Position numbers and translations under genes: made by a program
Notes under the pieces: model-generated
Seen by the model: only the letters and a program-made list of their open reading frames with translations
Database searches by the model: none
Told to the model about the DNA's origin: nothing
Assembly: GCA_029242825.1 (NCBI GenBank)
Contig: JAQWTF010000056.1
Coordinates: forward strand, 1-5,187
Reading direction: 5' to 3'
Source: MAG-120531 sp029242825
Lineage (GTDB): Bacteria > Bacteroidota > Bacteroidia > Flavobacteriales > Flavobacteriaceae
Length of the DNA: 5,187 nt
Shown here: positions 1 through 5,187 of the stretch, piece after piece
How the letters are laid out: each line of letters starts with the position of its first letter
Numbering within the stretch: the first letter of the stretch is position 1

Positions 1-181
1 TGGCAAAGTAATGGACATCATAGATTACGAACCAGAAGTATTGGATATTTTTTCCAGAAAGGTATTTGAAATGATTGCCAACAATACCCCTGGTTGGGAA
101 GATGAATTGCCTAAGGGTATCGCTGAGCTCATAAAACAAAAGGATTTGTTTCAAAATAAAGCCAAAGCGCTAAAAGCATAA
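1..181 (+). CDS. C-terminal 59 residues of an unrecognised protein (5' end outside window)
   Basis: An open frame enters from the left edge (first full codon at base 2) and stops at TAA 179-181. The visible tail is hydrophilic and mostly helix-like, with no cysteine and no membrane segment. It has an acidic first part (MDIIDYEPE), a conserved-looking turn around PGWEDELPKGI at residues 30-40 of the fragment, and a lysine-rich end (KAKALKA). The codon use and AT content match the neighbouring genes, and the frame ends just before a clear terminator, so it is very likely a real gene end. I do not recognise the family from this fragment and assign no function. It converges with bcp. Confidence 0.75.
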   Translation, partial: GKVMDIIDYEPEVLDIFSRKVFEMIANNTPGWEDELPKGIAELIKQKDLFQNKAKALKA

Positions 182-191
182 AGGCCTTATT

Positions 192-270
192 TTAAAACTT
201 CAATTTCACAACCTTAAAATATATTGGTTTTGAATTAAAACTTCAATTTCACAACCTTAAAAATATATTG
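192..270. repeat. Two-copy 35/36-bp direct repeat
   Basis: Copy 1 is at 192-226 and copy 2 at 235-270. They are identical apart from one extra A in an A-run of copy 2 (CCTTAAAA against CCTTAAAAA). Each begins TTAAAACTTCAATTTCAC and ends ATATATTG. The 8 bp between them (227-234) is GTTTTGAA, giving a 43-bp period. A decayed start of a third unit (TTAAAATTTAAA) may lie at 279-290, 44 bp on. The array sits in the 3' spacer between the upstream gene's stop codon and the terminator, so it would be transcribed as 3' UTR. Its function is unknown; recent slippage or local duplication is the simplest explanation. Confidence 0.9.
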
Positions 271-287
271 ACTTTTTATTAAAATTT

Positions 288-327
288 AAAGGCCACTGTG
301 TTTCATGCACATTGGCCTTTTTTTTTT
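288..327 (+). terminator. Strong intrinsic terminator, probably bidirectional
   Basis: AAAGGCCA at 288-295 pairs perfectly with TGGCCTTT at 313-320. After a C/T mismatch (296 and 312) the stem continues with TGTG 297-300 against CACA 308-311 and a possible T-G wobble (301/307), closing a 5-base loop. A run of ten T follows directly (318-327, overlapping the stem end). This is a classic intrinsic terminator for the upstream plus-strand gene. Read on the minus strand, the same hairpin lies just past the bcp stop codon and is followed by a T-rich but broken tract (TTTAAATTTT), so it probably also ends bcp transcripts, less strongly. Confidence 0.9.
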
Positions 328-331
328 AAAG

Positions 332-784
332 CTACAACGCCAATATCTGTGCGGAGTGCTCTTTTGTTTTAACCTTATCAATGACATGCGAAACCACTCC
401 TTTTTCAACTACAAAAGTCATTCTGTGAATACCATCGTACTCTCTTCCCATAAACTTTTTTGGACCCCATACCCCAAAAGCAGTAATCACAGATTTATCA
501 GTGTCTGCTAATAATGGAAATGGAAAACTGTATTTATCTCTAAACTTAGTTTGCTCATTGGTGTCATCTGCACTGACACCTACAATACTGTAGCCCTTCT
601 CATTGAGTACTTCATAATGATCTCTTAAATTACAAGCCTCTGCGGTACATCCAGGCGTGCTTGCCTTAGGGTAGAAAAAAACCACTAATTTAGTGTCGTT
701 ATAATCTGATAAGTTGAATGGGCTTCCATCTTGGGTAACCGCAGTAAATGAGGGAACTTTGTCTCCTACTTGTAGTGTTTTCAT
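332..784 (-). CDS. bcp: Thiol peroxidase of the BCP/PrxQ family (thioredoxin-dependent)
   Basis: Encodes 150 residues, the usual length for bacterioferritin comigratory protein. These cytoplasmic peroxiredoxins reduce H2O2 and organic hydroperoxides, with electrons returned by thioredoxin. The thioredoxin fold is clear: PSFTAVTQDG near the N-terminus, strand VVFFYPK at 34-40, then the active-site loop PKASTPGCTAEAC. Cys46 is the peroxidatic cysteine, with Pro39 and Thr43 of the PxxxTPGC motif. Cys51, five residues on, is the resolving cysteine of the atypical 2-Cys class, followed by NLRD. Arg121 in HRMTF matches the conserved active-site arginine. ATG 784 is the only sensible start because the protein begins at the usual MKTLQVGDKVP. 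There is no Shine-Dalgarno sequence, only an A-rich leader, as is normal in Bacteroidota. It is transcribed divergently from nth across 78 bp and convergently with the upstream gene. Confidence 0.96.
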   Translation of the reverse strand: MKTLQVGDKVPSFTAVTQDGSPFNLSDYNDTKLVVFFYPKASTPGCTAEACNLRDHYEVLNEKGYSIVGVSADDTNEQTKFRDKYSFPFPLLADTDKSVITAFGVWGPKKFMGREYDGIHRMTFVVEKGVVSHVIDKVKTKEHSAQILAL

Positions 785-862
785 CTTAGCAATTTTTAGC
801 TTTTAACGCTTGTAATAAAAAACAAACGAAAATTATTGTTATTTTTCTAAAATTACTCATTA
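785..862. other. Divergent bcp-nth spacer, no clear promoter match
   Basis: This 78-bp, very AT-rich spacer must hold the promoters or leaders of both bcp and nth. I looked for the Bacteroidota pattern (TTG, 17-23 nt, TAnnTTTG) on both strands. Only partial -7 elements appear: TATTTTTC at 840-847 on the plus strand, and TAATTTTC (835-828) and TAATTTTA (855-848) on the minus strand. None has a TTG at proper spacing, so no promoter is called. Confidence 0.4.
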
Positions 863-1519
863 ATGACCAAACTAGAAAAAGTAAATTTCACCATAAATAC
901 CTTAAGGGATTTATACCCTGAAATACCCATCCCTTTGGATCATAAAGATCCCTATACCCTTTTAATAGCTGTATTGTTGTCTGCCCAAAGCACGGATGTA
1001 AGGGTAAATAAAATTACACCACTACTATTTAAAAAAGCAGATAATCCCTTTGATATGGTAAAACTAAGTGTCAAAGAGATTCAAGACATTATTAGACCTG
1101 TAGGACTCTCCCCCATGAAAGCAAAGGGTATTTATGGACTTTCTAAAATTCTCGTAGAGGCACACAACGGGATAGTGCCTCAGGATATAGAAATACTTGA
1201 GACATTCCCTGCAGTAGGACATAAAACCGCTAGTGTAGTAGTGGCACAAGCCTTTGGAATTCCTGCATTTCCTGTAGACACTCACATCCATAGATTAATG
1301 TATCGGTGGGGGTTTACTAATGGAAAAAATGTGGTGCAAACAGAGAAGGACGCTAAGCGATTATTTCCAAAAGCGCTTTGGAACGACCTTCATTTACAAA
1401 TTATTTGGTACGGAAGAGAATACTCACCAGCTAGAGGCTGGGATCTTGACAAAGATATTATCACAAAAACGATTGGTCGCAAGACAGTGATTGATCAATA
1501 TTTAAAGAAAAAGCGATAA
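863..1519 (+). CDS. nth: Endonuclease III family DNA glycosylase/AP lyase lacking the Fe-S cluster
   Basis: Encodes 218 residues, close to the 211 of E. coli Nth. Family members remove oxidised pyrimidines from DNA and nick the abasic site by beta-elimination, starting base-excision repair. Visible hallmarks are LLSAQSTD at 38-45 (Gln42, base-flipping region), the helix-hairpin-helix FPAVGHKTA at 115-123 with catalytic Lys121, and PVDTHIHR at 137-144 with catalytic Asp139. Both catalytic residues are present, so glycosylase and lyase activity are expected. The odd part is the C-terminus. E. coli Nth has four cysteines (C-x6-C-x2-C-x5-C) holding a [4Fe-4S] cluster. Here the matching stretch is YGREYSPARGWDLDKD and onward; Ser188 replaces the first ligand and the whole protein has no cysteine. 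The frame is intact and the tail is well formed, so this is a cluster-free variant and not a decayed gene. I believe related flavobacterial proteins share this tail, from memory only. No Shine-Dalgarno sequence precedes ATG 863. Confidence 0.95.
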   Translation: MTKLEKVNFTINTLRDLYPEIPIPLDHKDPYTLLIAVLLSAQSTDVRVNKITPLLFKKADNPFDMVKLSVKEIQDIIRPVGLSPMKAKGIYGLSKILVEAHNGIVPQDIEILETFPAVGHKTASVVVAQAFGIPAFPVDTHIHRLMYRWGFTNGKNVVQTEKDAKRLFPKALWNDLHLQIIWYGREYSPARGWDLDKDIITKTIGRKTVIDQYLKKKR

Positions 1520-1571
1520 GTATTCACATAAAGCCCTACAATAAGATGGCCATGCTAGCGCGTAAATTACG
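1520..1571. other. Convergent nth-sigma spacer with a weak hairpin
   Basis: Only 52 bp separate the stop codons of two convergent genes. TAGCG at 1556-1560 can pair with CGCTA at 1570-1574 around a 9-base loop, so the sigma gene's stop codon (minus-strand TAG, 1574-1572) is part of the stem. Two perfect palindromes, ATGGCCAT (1546-1553) and GCTAGC (1554-1559), lie next to it. No T-run follows on either strand, so I do not call an intrinsic terminator; how the two convergent transcripts end is not visible. Confidence 0.4.
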
Positions 1572-2195
1572 CTAAGACGCCAAGAGGTCTATCTGATTTT
1601 CTGAGGCCATTTTTCTAATATTTATCAGTGCATACCTCATTCTACCGAGCGCTGTATTAATACTAACGCCAGTTTGTTCCGATATTTCTTTAAAACTAAG
1701 TTCTTTAAAGATTCTCAGGGAAACTACCTCCAATTGGTCTGCTGGCAAACAATTTATGATATGGTGTAAATTAGACTCAATGTGCTCCTGAATCATTGTT
1801 TCTTCCTTTGTTTTTGAGGAATCCGATAAAAATGAAAAGACAGAATAATCGGACTTTTCATAAGTCATAGGCATTTTTTTTAGACGCCTAAAGTGGTCAA
1901 TTACAAGGTTGTGGGCAATTCTCATGACCCATGATATAAACTTACCTTCATCTCTATAGCCCCCTTTATCTAGGGTTTTGATCACTTTTAAAAACGTATC
2001 TTGAACAATGTCAGAGGCGAGCTCTGCATCTTGAACCTTAGTATATATAAACCTATAGGTCTTTGCCCTATGTCTCTCTACTAAAAGAGACAAAGCATTT
2101 CGGTTTCCAAGCAAATAGTCTGAAACTAATTGGCTGTCAGTGAGAACTGTAGCGTTAAAATTATTGGATTGTGTATTATTTAAAATGGTACGCAT
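1572..2195 (-). CDS. Sigma-70 family RNA polymerase sigma factor (small, ECF-like)
   Basis: From ATG 2195 the protein has 207 residues. It would direct RNA polymerase to a specific set of promoters. Two domains are visible. Sigma region 2 spans about residues 36-105, with LVERHRAKTYRFIY, the core-binding and -10 recognition stretch DAELASDIVQDTFLKV, and SWVMRIAHNLVIDHFRR. Sigma region 4 spans about 144-197, with LPADQLEVVSLRIFKELSF and the helix-turn-helix FKEISEQTGVSINTALGRM that reads the -35 region. A charged linker of about 35 residues joins them; regions 1.1 and 3 are absent, as in ECF factors. The frame also opens at GTG 2213, adding MSNLYL. I prefer the ATG because the GTG lies inside an 11-bp tandem repeat and neither start has a Shine-Dalgarno sequence to decide. 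No anti-sigma gene is adjacent: its downstream neighbour is convergent nth and its upstream neighbour is divergent uvrA. The regulon cannot be read from the sequence. Confidence 0.92.
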   Translation of the reverse strand: MRTILNNTQSNNFNATVLTDSQLVSDYLLGNRNALSLLVERHRAKTYRFIYTKVQDAELASDIVQDTFLKVIKTLDKGGYRDEGKFISWVMRIAHNLVIDHFRRLKKMPMTYEKSDYSVFSFLSDSSKTKEETMIQEHIESNLHHIINCLPADQLEVVSLRIFKELSFKEISEQTGVSINTALGRMRYALINIRKMASENQIDLLAS

Positions 2196-2197
2196 AA

Positions 2198-2219
2198 GAT
2201 ACAAATTAGACACAAATTA
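2198..2219. repeat. 11-bp tandem direct repeat before the sigma gene
   Basis: On the plus strand GATACAAATTA (2198-2208) is followed directly by GACACAAATTA (2209-2219), one mismatch in 11. On the sigma gene's sense strand this reads TAATTTGTGTC then TAATTTGTATC, ending two bases before the ATG at 2195. It covers the alternative GTG start. It could be an operator, part of the ribosome-binding region, or a chance duplication. Confidence 0.75.
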
Positions 2220-2224
2220 ATCAT

Positions 2225-2245
2225 GTCCCTAAAAAATTATGGGAC
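2225..2245 (-). other. Small hairpin in the presumed leader of the sigma gene
   Basis: GTCCC at 2225-2229 and GGGAC at 2241-2245 form a 5-bp GC-rich stem with an 11-base A/T loop. A second, looser inverted pair, ATCATG (2220-2225) and CATGAT (2257-2262), overlaps it. If transcription starts near 2259 on the minus strand, the hairpin is in the mRNA leader about 30 nt before the ATG. No T-run follows it, so it is not a terminator. Confidence 0.4.
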
Positions 2246-2265
2246 TAGAAAAAATTCATGATGGT

Positions 2266-2295
2266 TAAAAGTATCCGTGTTTTATAGGCTAACAA
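2266..2295 (-). promoter_or_regulatory. Candidate Bacteroidota-type promoter for the sigma gene
   Basis: On the minus strand TTG (2295-2293) is followed after exactly 19 nt by TACTTTTA (2273-2266), five of six fixed bases of the Bacteroidota -7 element TAnnTTTG. The start point would be near 2259, giving a leader of about 65 nt before ATG 2195. A second -7 box, TATATTTG at 2317-2310, matches the consensus perfectly but has only GTG in place of TTG 19 nt upstream. Either or both could serve. The assignment rests on pattern matching in very AT-rich DNA. Confidence 0.5.
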
Positions 2296-2340
2296 TTAAA
2301 TATTACACTCAAATATATTAAAAAAATATAGTAAATCACT

Positions 2341-2348
2341 TATCTTTA
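2341..2348 (+). promoter_or_regulatory. Possible -7 element for uvrA (weak)
   Basis: TATCTTTA matches five of six fixed bases of TAnnTTTG and lies 38 bp before the uvrA ATG, a plausible distance. No TTG occurs at the right spacing upstream, only A/T-rich sequence, so this is a weak call. I see no convincing LexA-type operator in the 2214-2386 spacer. Confidence 0.2.
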
Positions 2349-2386
2349 AAACTTAATTGTTTTTGAAACATTCTCCTATACTTCCT

Positions 2387-5187
2387 ATGACCCTGAATAC
2401 TAAAACACCCTATAAAAACCTAGAAGAAATAGACCCTAAAAAGAATATCATCATTAAAGGGGCCAAATTGCACAACTTAAAAAATATAGATGTTGTACTT
2501 CCTAGAAATAATTTCATAGTAATCACAGGTCTCTCAGGCTCAGGAAAATCTTCTCTAGCTTTTGATACCCTATACGCAGAAGGACAAAGAAGGTATGTGG
2601 AAAGTTTGTCTGCTTATGCCAGACAATTTTTGGGGAAATTAGACAAACCTCAAGTAGACTACATTAAGGGAATTGCCCCAGCAATTGCTATAGAACAAAA
2701 AGTAAACACTAGCAATCCTAGATCTACAGTGGGGACTTCTACTGAAATTTACGACTATCTTAAGTTGTTATTCGCTAGAATAGGGAAAACGTATTCGCCC
2801 ATCAGTGGAAAGGAAGTTAAGAAACACTTGGTGTCAGATGTTGTCCATCACATTAAAACATTCCCTCTAAAGCATAAATTATTGCTTTTAGCTCCCATTG
2901 AAGTACCCGAAGACAAAGACCCTGTAAAAATGGTCCAATTGTTTTCAAAACAAGGTTTTGCCAGGATAGAGGTCAAAGGGGAAGTGATTCGAATTTCATC
3001 AGAAATTACCAAGCTTCCAAATAAGTTTAATCTAGTGGTAGACAGAATAGTTACCGCAGATGATGAAGATTATTTCAATAGGCTCGCTTCCGCTATTGAA
3101 GCTGCATTTTTTGAAGGCAAAGGGCACTGTATTGTCAGAGATTTAAGCACTAAAGAAAAAGTAGATTTTAGTAATCTTTTTGCTCTAGACGGACAAGAAT
3201 TCACCATACCTTCTCTACACCTATTCAGTTTTAATAATCCCTACGGAGCATGTGATGCCTGTGAAGGATATGGAGATATTATGGGCATAGATCCAGATCT
3301 GGTTATTCCCAATACAGGCTTATCTATCTATGAAAATACCATTGCGCCCTGGAGAGGAGAAAGCATGAGTAAGCACAAAGACAAGCTCATTGAAAACGCT
3401 GCAGCGTCTAATATACCCATTCACAAGCCTTGGTTTGAATTATCTGAGACGCAAAAAGAATTGGTTTGGAATGGTAATAAAACCTTTAAGGGAATTCATT
3501 CTTTTTTCCAGACACTAGAAGAAAAAAGCTATAAAATTCAAAATAGGGTCATGCTCTCTAGATATAGAGGGAAAACAATTTGTAATAAATGCCAGGGTGC
3601 TAGGCTTAAAAAAGAATCATTTTATGTCCAAGTTGGTGGAAAACATATTGGCGAATTGGTCGCAATGCCAATAGACAAGCTGCAATTGTTTTTCAATCAA
3701 TTAACACTGAGTAAAATCGACACAGATATTTCTAAAAGAATTTTAGCAGAGATACACAGTAGGCTTTCTTTCTTGAGCCAGGTAGGATTAAACTACCTTA
3801 CTTTAAATAGAAAATCCAATACATTGTCTGGAGGAGAAAGTCAGCGAATTAACCTAGCAACCTCTTTGGGGAGTAGTTTGGTGGGATCCATGTATATTTT
3901 AGATGAGCCCAGTATAGGCTTGCACCCGAAAGACACTACAAACTTAATTGAAGTACTCAAACGCTTAAGAGACCTTGGAAATACAGTCATAGTGGTAGAG
4001 CACGATGAAGATATTATGAAAGCTGCAGACCTTGTTTTTGACATTGGTCCTGAGGCTGGAACACTAGGAGGAGAATTGGTGGCGCAAGGGACCCTTAAGG
4101 AACTATTAAAAACAAATACCCTAACTGCCCAATATTTAGATGGTAGAATGGAAATTCCACTACCAAAAAAAAGAAGGAGCTCTGATCAATACGTGAAAAT
4201 TAAGGGTGGTAGAGAACACAACCTTCAAAACATAGACCTTACTATTCCCTTAGGAATGCTCACCATCATTACAGGGGTTTCGGGATCAGGAAAATCTACC
4301 TTAGTTAAAAAATTACTCTATCCCATTGTTCAGAAGGAACTTGGAGGATTTGGAATGAAAATTGGTCAACACAGCAGTTATGAGATGCAGCATAAAAATC
4401 TTAAACATGTGGAGTATATAGACCAAAACCCCATTGGAAGGTCTTCTAGATCTAACCCGGTAACCTATCTAAAGGCTTATGACGATATTAGGGCTATTTT
4501 TTCAAAAGCACCTATGAGCAAACTCAGGGGTTTCCTACCCAAACACTTTTCTTTTAATGTAGAAGGAGGGCGCTGTGAAAAATGTAAGGGAGAAGGAGAA
4601 ATCACTGTTGAAATGCAGTTTATGGCAGATGTGCACCTAGGGTGCGATGCCTGTGAGGGTAAAAGATTCAAAAAAGAGGTCTTAGAAGTGAAATTTCACG
4701 ACAAGTCCATCTTTGATGTACTGCAAATGACTGTTTCAGACGCATTGGCATTCTTTAAACTTCATGGAGAAAACAAACTCTGCCAAAAGATTCAAGCGCT
4801 TGAAGACGTTGGACTGGGGTATGTGGCTTTAGGTCAATCCTCCTCTACCCTATCTGGTGGAGAAGCACAACGTATAAAACTGGCCTCATTTTTAGTAAAG
4901 GGCAATACCAAAGACAAGACCTTATTTATATTTGACGAGCCCACAACCGGGCTTCACTTTCATGACATTAACCGCTTGTTAGGGGCCTTTAATGCCCTTT
5001 TAGACAAAGGGCATTCCATGGTGGTTATTGAACACAATATAGATTTGATCAAGTGTGCAGATCATATTATTGACCTAGGTCCTGGTGGTGGAATCCATGG
5101 AGGGCAAGTCATTGCCCAAGGCCCCCCAGAAGTTTTGGTCAAAGATAAAAACTCTGTCACCGCTGTTTATTTGAAAGAGAAATTGTA
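2387..5187 (+). CDS. uvrA: Excinuclease ABC subunit A (UvrA); last base of the stop codon outside window
   Basis: Encodes 933 residues; the window ends on TA, almost certainly the start of TAA or TAG, so the protein is complete at a normal length (E. coli 940). UvrA dimers scan DNA for bulky lesions and load UvrB in nucleotide-excision repair. It is a tandem ABC ATPase. First half: Walker A GLSGSGKSS 48-56 (Lys54), signature LSGGE 480-484, Walker B ILDEP with Asp506-Glu507, His539. Second half: Walker A GVSGSGKST 630-638 (Lys636), signature LSGGE 822-826, Walker B IFDEP with Asp850-Glu851, His883. The DNA-binding zinc finger of the second half is intact (Cys730, 733, 753, 756). Cysteine pairs 289/292 and 399/402 lie in the first-half insertion, but the first pair of its classical zinc finger is absent (Phe265 and Asp268 at those positions). 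A stretch of about 130 residues after position 115 fits the UvrB-binding domain, so this is canonical UvrA and not a UvrA2 paralogue. ATG 2387 is the first ATG after the in-frame stop at 2354; TTG codons at 2357 and 2363 are less likely. There is no Shine-Dalgarno sequence. Confidence 0.97.
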   Translation, partial: MTLNTKTPYKNLEEIDPKKNIIIKGAKLHNLKNIDVVLPRNNFIVITGLSGSGKSSLAFDTLYAEGQRRYVESLSAYARQFLGKLDKPQVDYIKGIAPAIAIEQKVNTSNPRSTVGTSTEIYDYLKLLFARIGKTYSPISGKEVKKHLVSDVVHHIKTFPLKHKLLLLAPIEVPEDKDPVKMVQLFSKQGFARIEVKGEVIRISSEITKLPNKFNLVVDRIVTADDEDYFNRLASAIEAAFFEGKGHCIVRDLSTKEKVDFSNLFALDGQEFTIPSLHLFSFNNPYGACDACEGYGDIMGIDPDLVIPNTGLSIYENTIAPWRGESMSKHKDKLIENAAASNIPIHKPWFELSETQKELVWNGNKTFKGIHSFFQTLEEKSYKIQNRVMLSRYRGKTICNKCQGARLKKESFYVQVGGKHIGELVAMPIDKLQLFFNQLTLSKIDTDISKRILAEIHSRLSFLSQVGLNYLTLNRKSNTLSGGESQRINLATSLGSSLVGSMYILDEPSIGLHPKDTTNLIEVLKRLRDLGNTVIVVEHDEDIMKAADLVFDIGPEAGTLGGELVAQGTLKELLKTNTLTAQYLDGRMEIPLPKKRRSSDQYVKIKGGREHNLQNIDLTIPLGMLTIITGVSGSGKSTLVKKLLYPIVQKELGGFGMKIGQHSSYEMQHKNLKHVEYIDQNPIGRSSRSNPVTYLKAYDDIRAIFSKAPMSKLRGFLPKHFSFNVEGGRCEKCKGEGEITVEMQFMADVHLGCDACEGKRFKKEVLEVKFHDKSIFDVLQMTVSDALAFFKLHGENKLCQKIQALEDVGLGYVALGQSSSTLSGGEAQRIKLASFLVKGNTKDKTLFIFDEPTTGLHFHDINRLLGAFNALLDKGHSMVVIEHNIDLIKCADHIIDLGPGGGIHGGQVIAQGPPEVLVKDKNSVTAVYLKEKL

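Noticed and set aside
192..270. Possible CRISPR array
   Set aside because: Only two full repeat copies with an 8-bp interval, far shorter than a real spacer, no dyad symmetry in the unit, and no cas gene nearby.
305..511. Plus-strand open frame of 68 codons
   Set aside because: It starts inside the terminator and runs antisense to the well-supported bcp gene; the product resembles no family I know.
1064..1291. Minus-strand open frame of 75 codons
   Set aside because: It lies wholly antisense to nth, whose motifs leave no doubt about the coding strand.
1424..1519. Frameshift or decay at the 3' end of nth
   Set aside because: The reading frame is open, the length is normal, and the tail is a coherent basic sequence that fits a genuine cluster-free variant.
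1556..1574. Intrinsic terminator between nth and the sigma gene
   Set aside because: The stem is only 5 bp and no T-run follows on either strand.
2357..2384. TTG-N17-TATACTTC as a uvrA promoter
   Set aside because: The -7 match is poor (four of six fixed bases) and transcription would begin at or after the ATG.
2357..2386. Upstream TTG starts for uvrA at 2357 or 2363
   Set aside because: They would add only LFLKHSPILP or less, look unlike a UvrA N-terminus, and have no supporting ribosome-binding site; ATG 2387 is simpler.
3841..4671. Two minus-strand open frames (3841-4044 and 4477-4671)
   Set aside because: Both are antisense to conserved ATPase and zinc-finger segments of uvrA and have low-complexity, serine-rich products.

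Overview
The window looks like a piece of chromosome from a marine-type member of the Flavobacteriaceae (Bacteroidota). The evidence is indirect but consistent. The DNA is AT-rich, the genes lack Shine-Dalgarno sequences, promoter-like sites fit the Bacteroidota pattern (TTG, about 19 nt, TAnnTTTG), and the UvrA and endonuclease III proteins have the character I associate with that family. No mobile element, CRISPR array, tRNA or rRNA is visible.

Layout from left to right: (1) the last 59 codons of an unrecognised plus-strand gene (1-181); (2) a 150-bp AT-rich spacer with a two-copy 35/36-bp direct repeat and a strong, probably bidirectional terminator; (3) bcp, a thiol peroxidase, on the minus strand (332-784); (4) a 78-bp divergent spacer; (5) nth, an endonuclease III without a single cysteine, on the plus strand (863-1519); (6) a 52-bp convergent spacer; (7) a small sigma-70 family (ECF-like) factor on the minus strand (1572-2195, or 2213 if a GTG start is used); (8) a 173-bp divergent spacer with the best promoter candidate in the window, a small leader hairpin and an 11-bp tandem repeat; (9) uvrA on the plus strand (2387-5187), complete except for the last base of what is almost certainly its stop codon. 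No gene-free stretch exceeds 300 bases.

Three genes share a theme: Bcp removes peroxides, Nth starts base-excision repair of oxidised pyrimidines, and UvrA finds bulky lesions for nucleotide-excision repair. The sigma factor between nth and uvrA could control some of this, but nothing in the sequence proves it. Every gene here is transcribed separately from its neighbours (convergent or divergent pairs), so there is no operon and no adjacent anti-sigma gene.

Most of this is ordinary housekeeping DNA. The points worth a second look are the Nth protein that lacks all [4Fe-4S] ligands, the UvrA whose first zinc finger has lost its first cysteine pair, and the repeat and hairpin structures in the two larger spacers. 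I see no convincing sign of a wholly new system.
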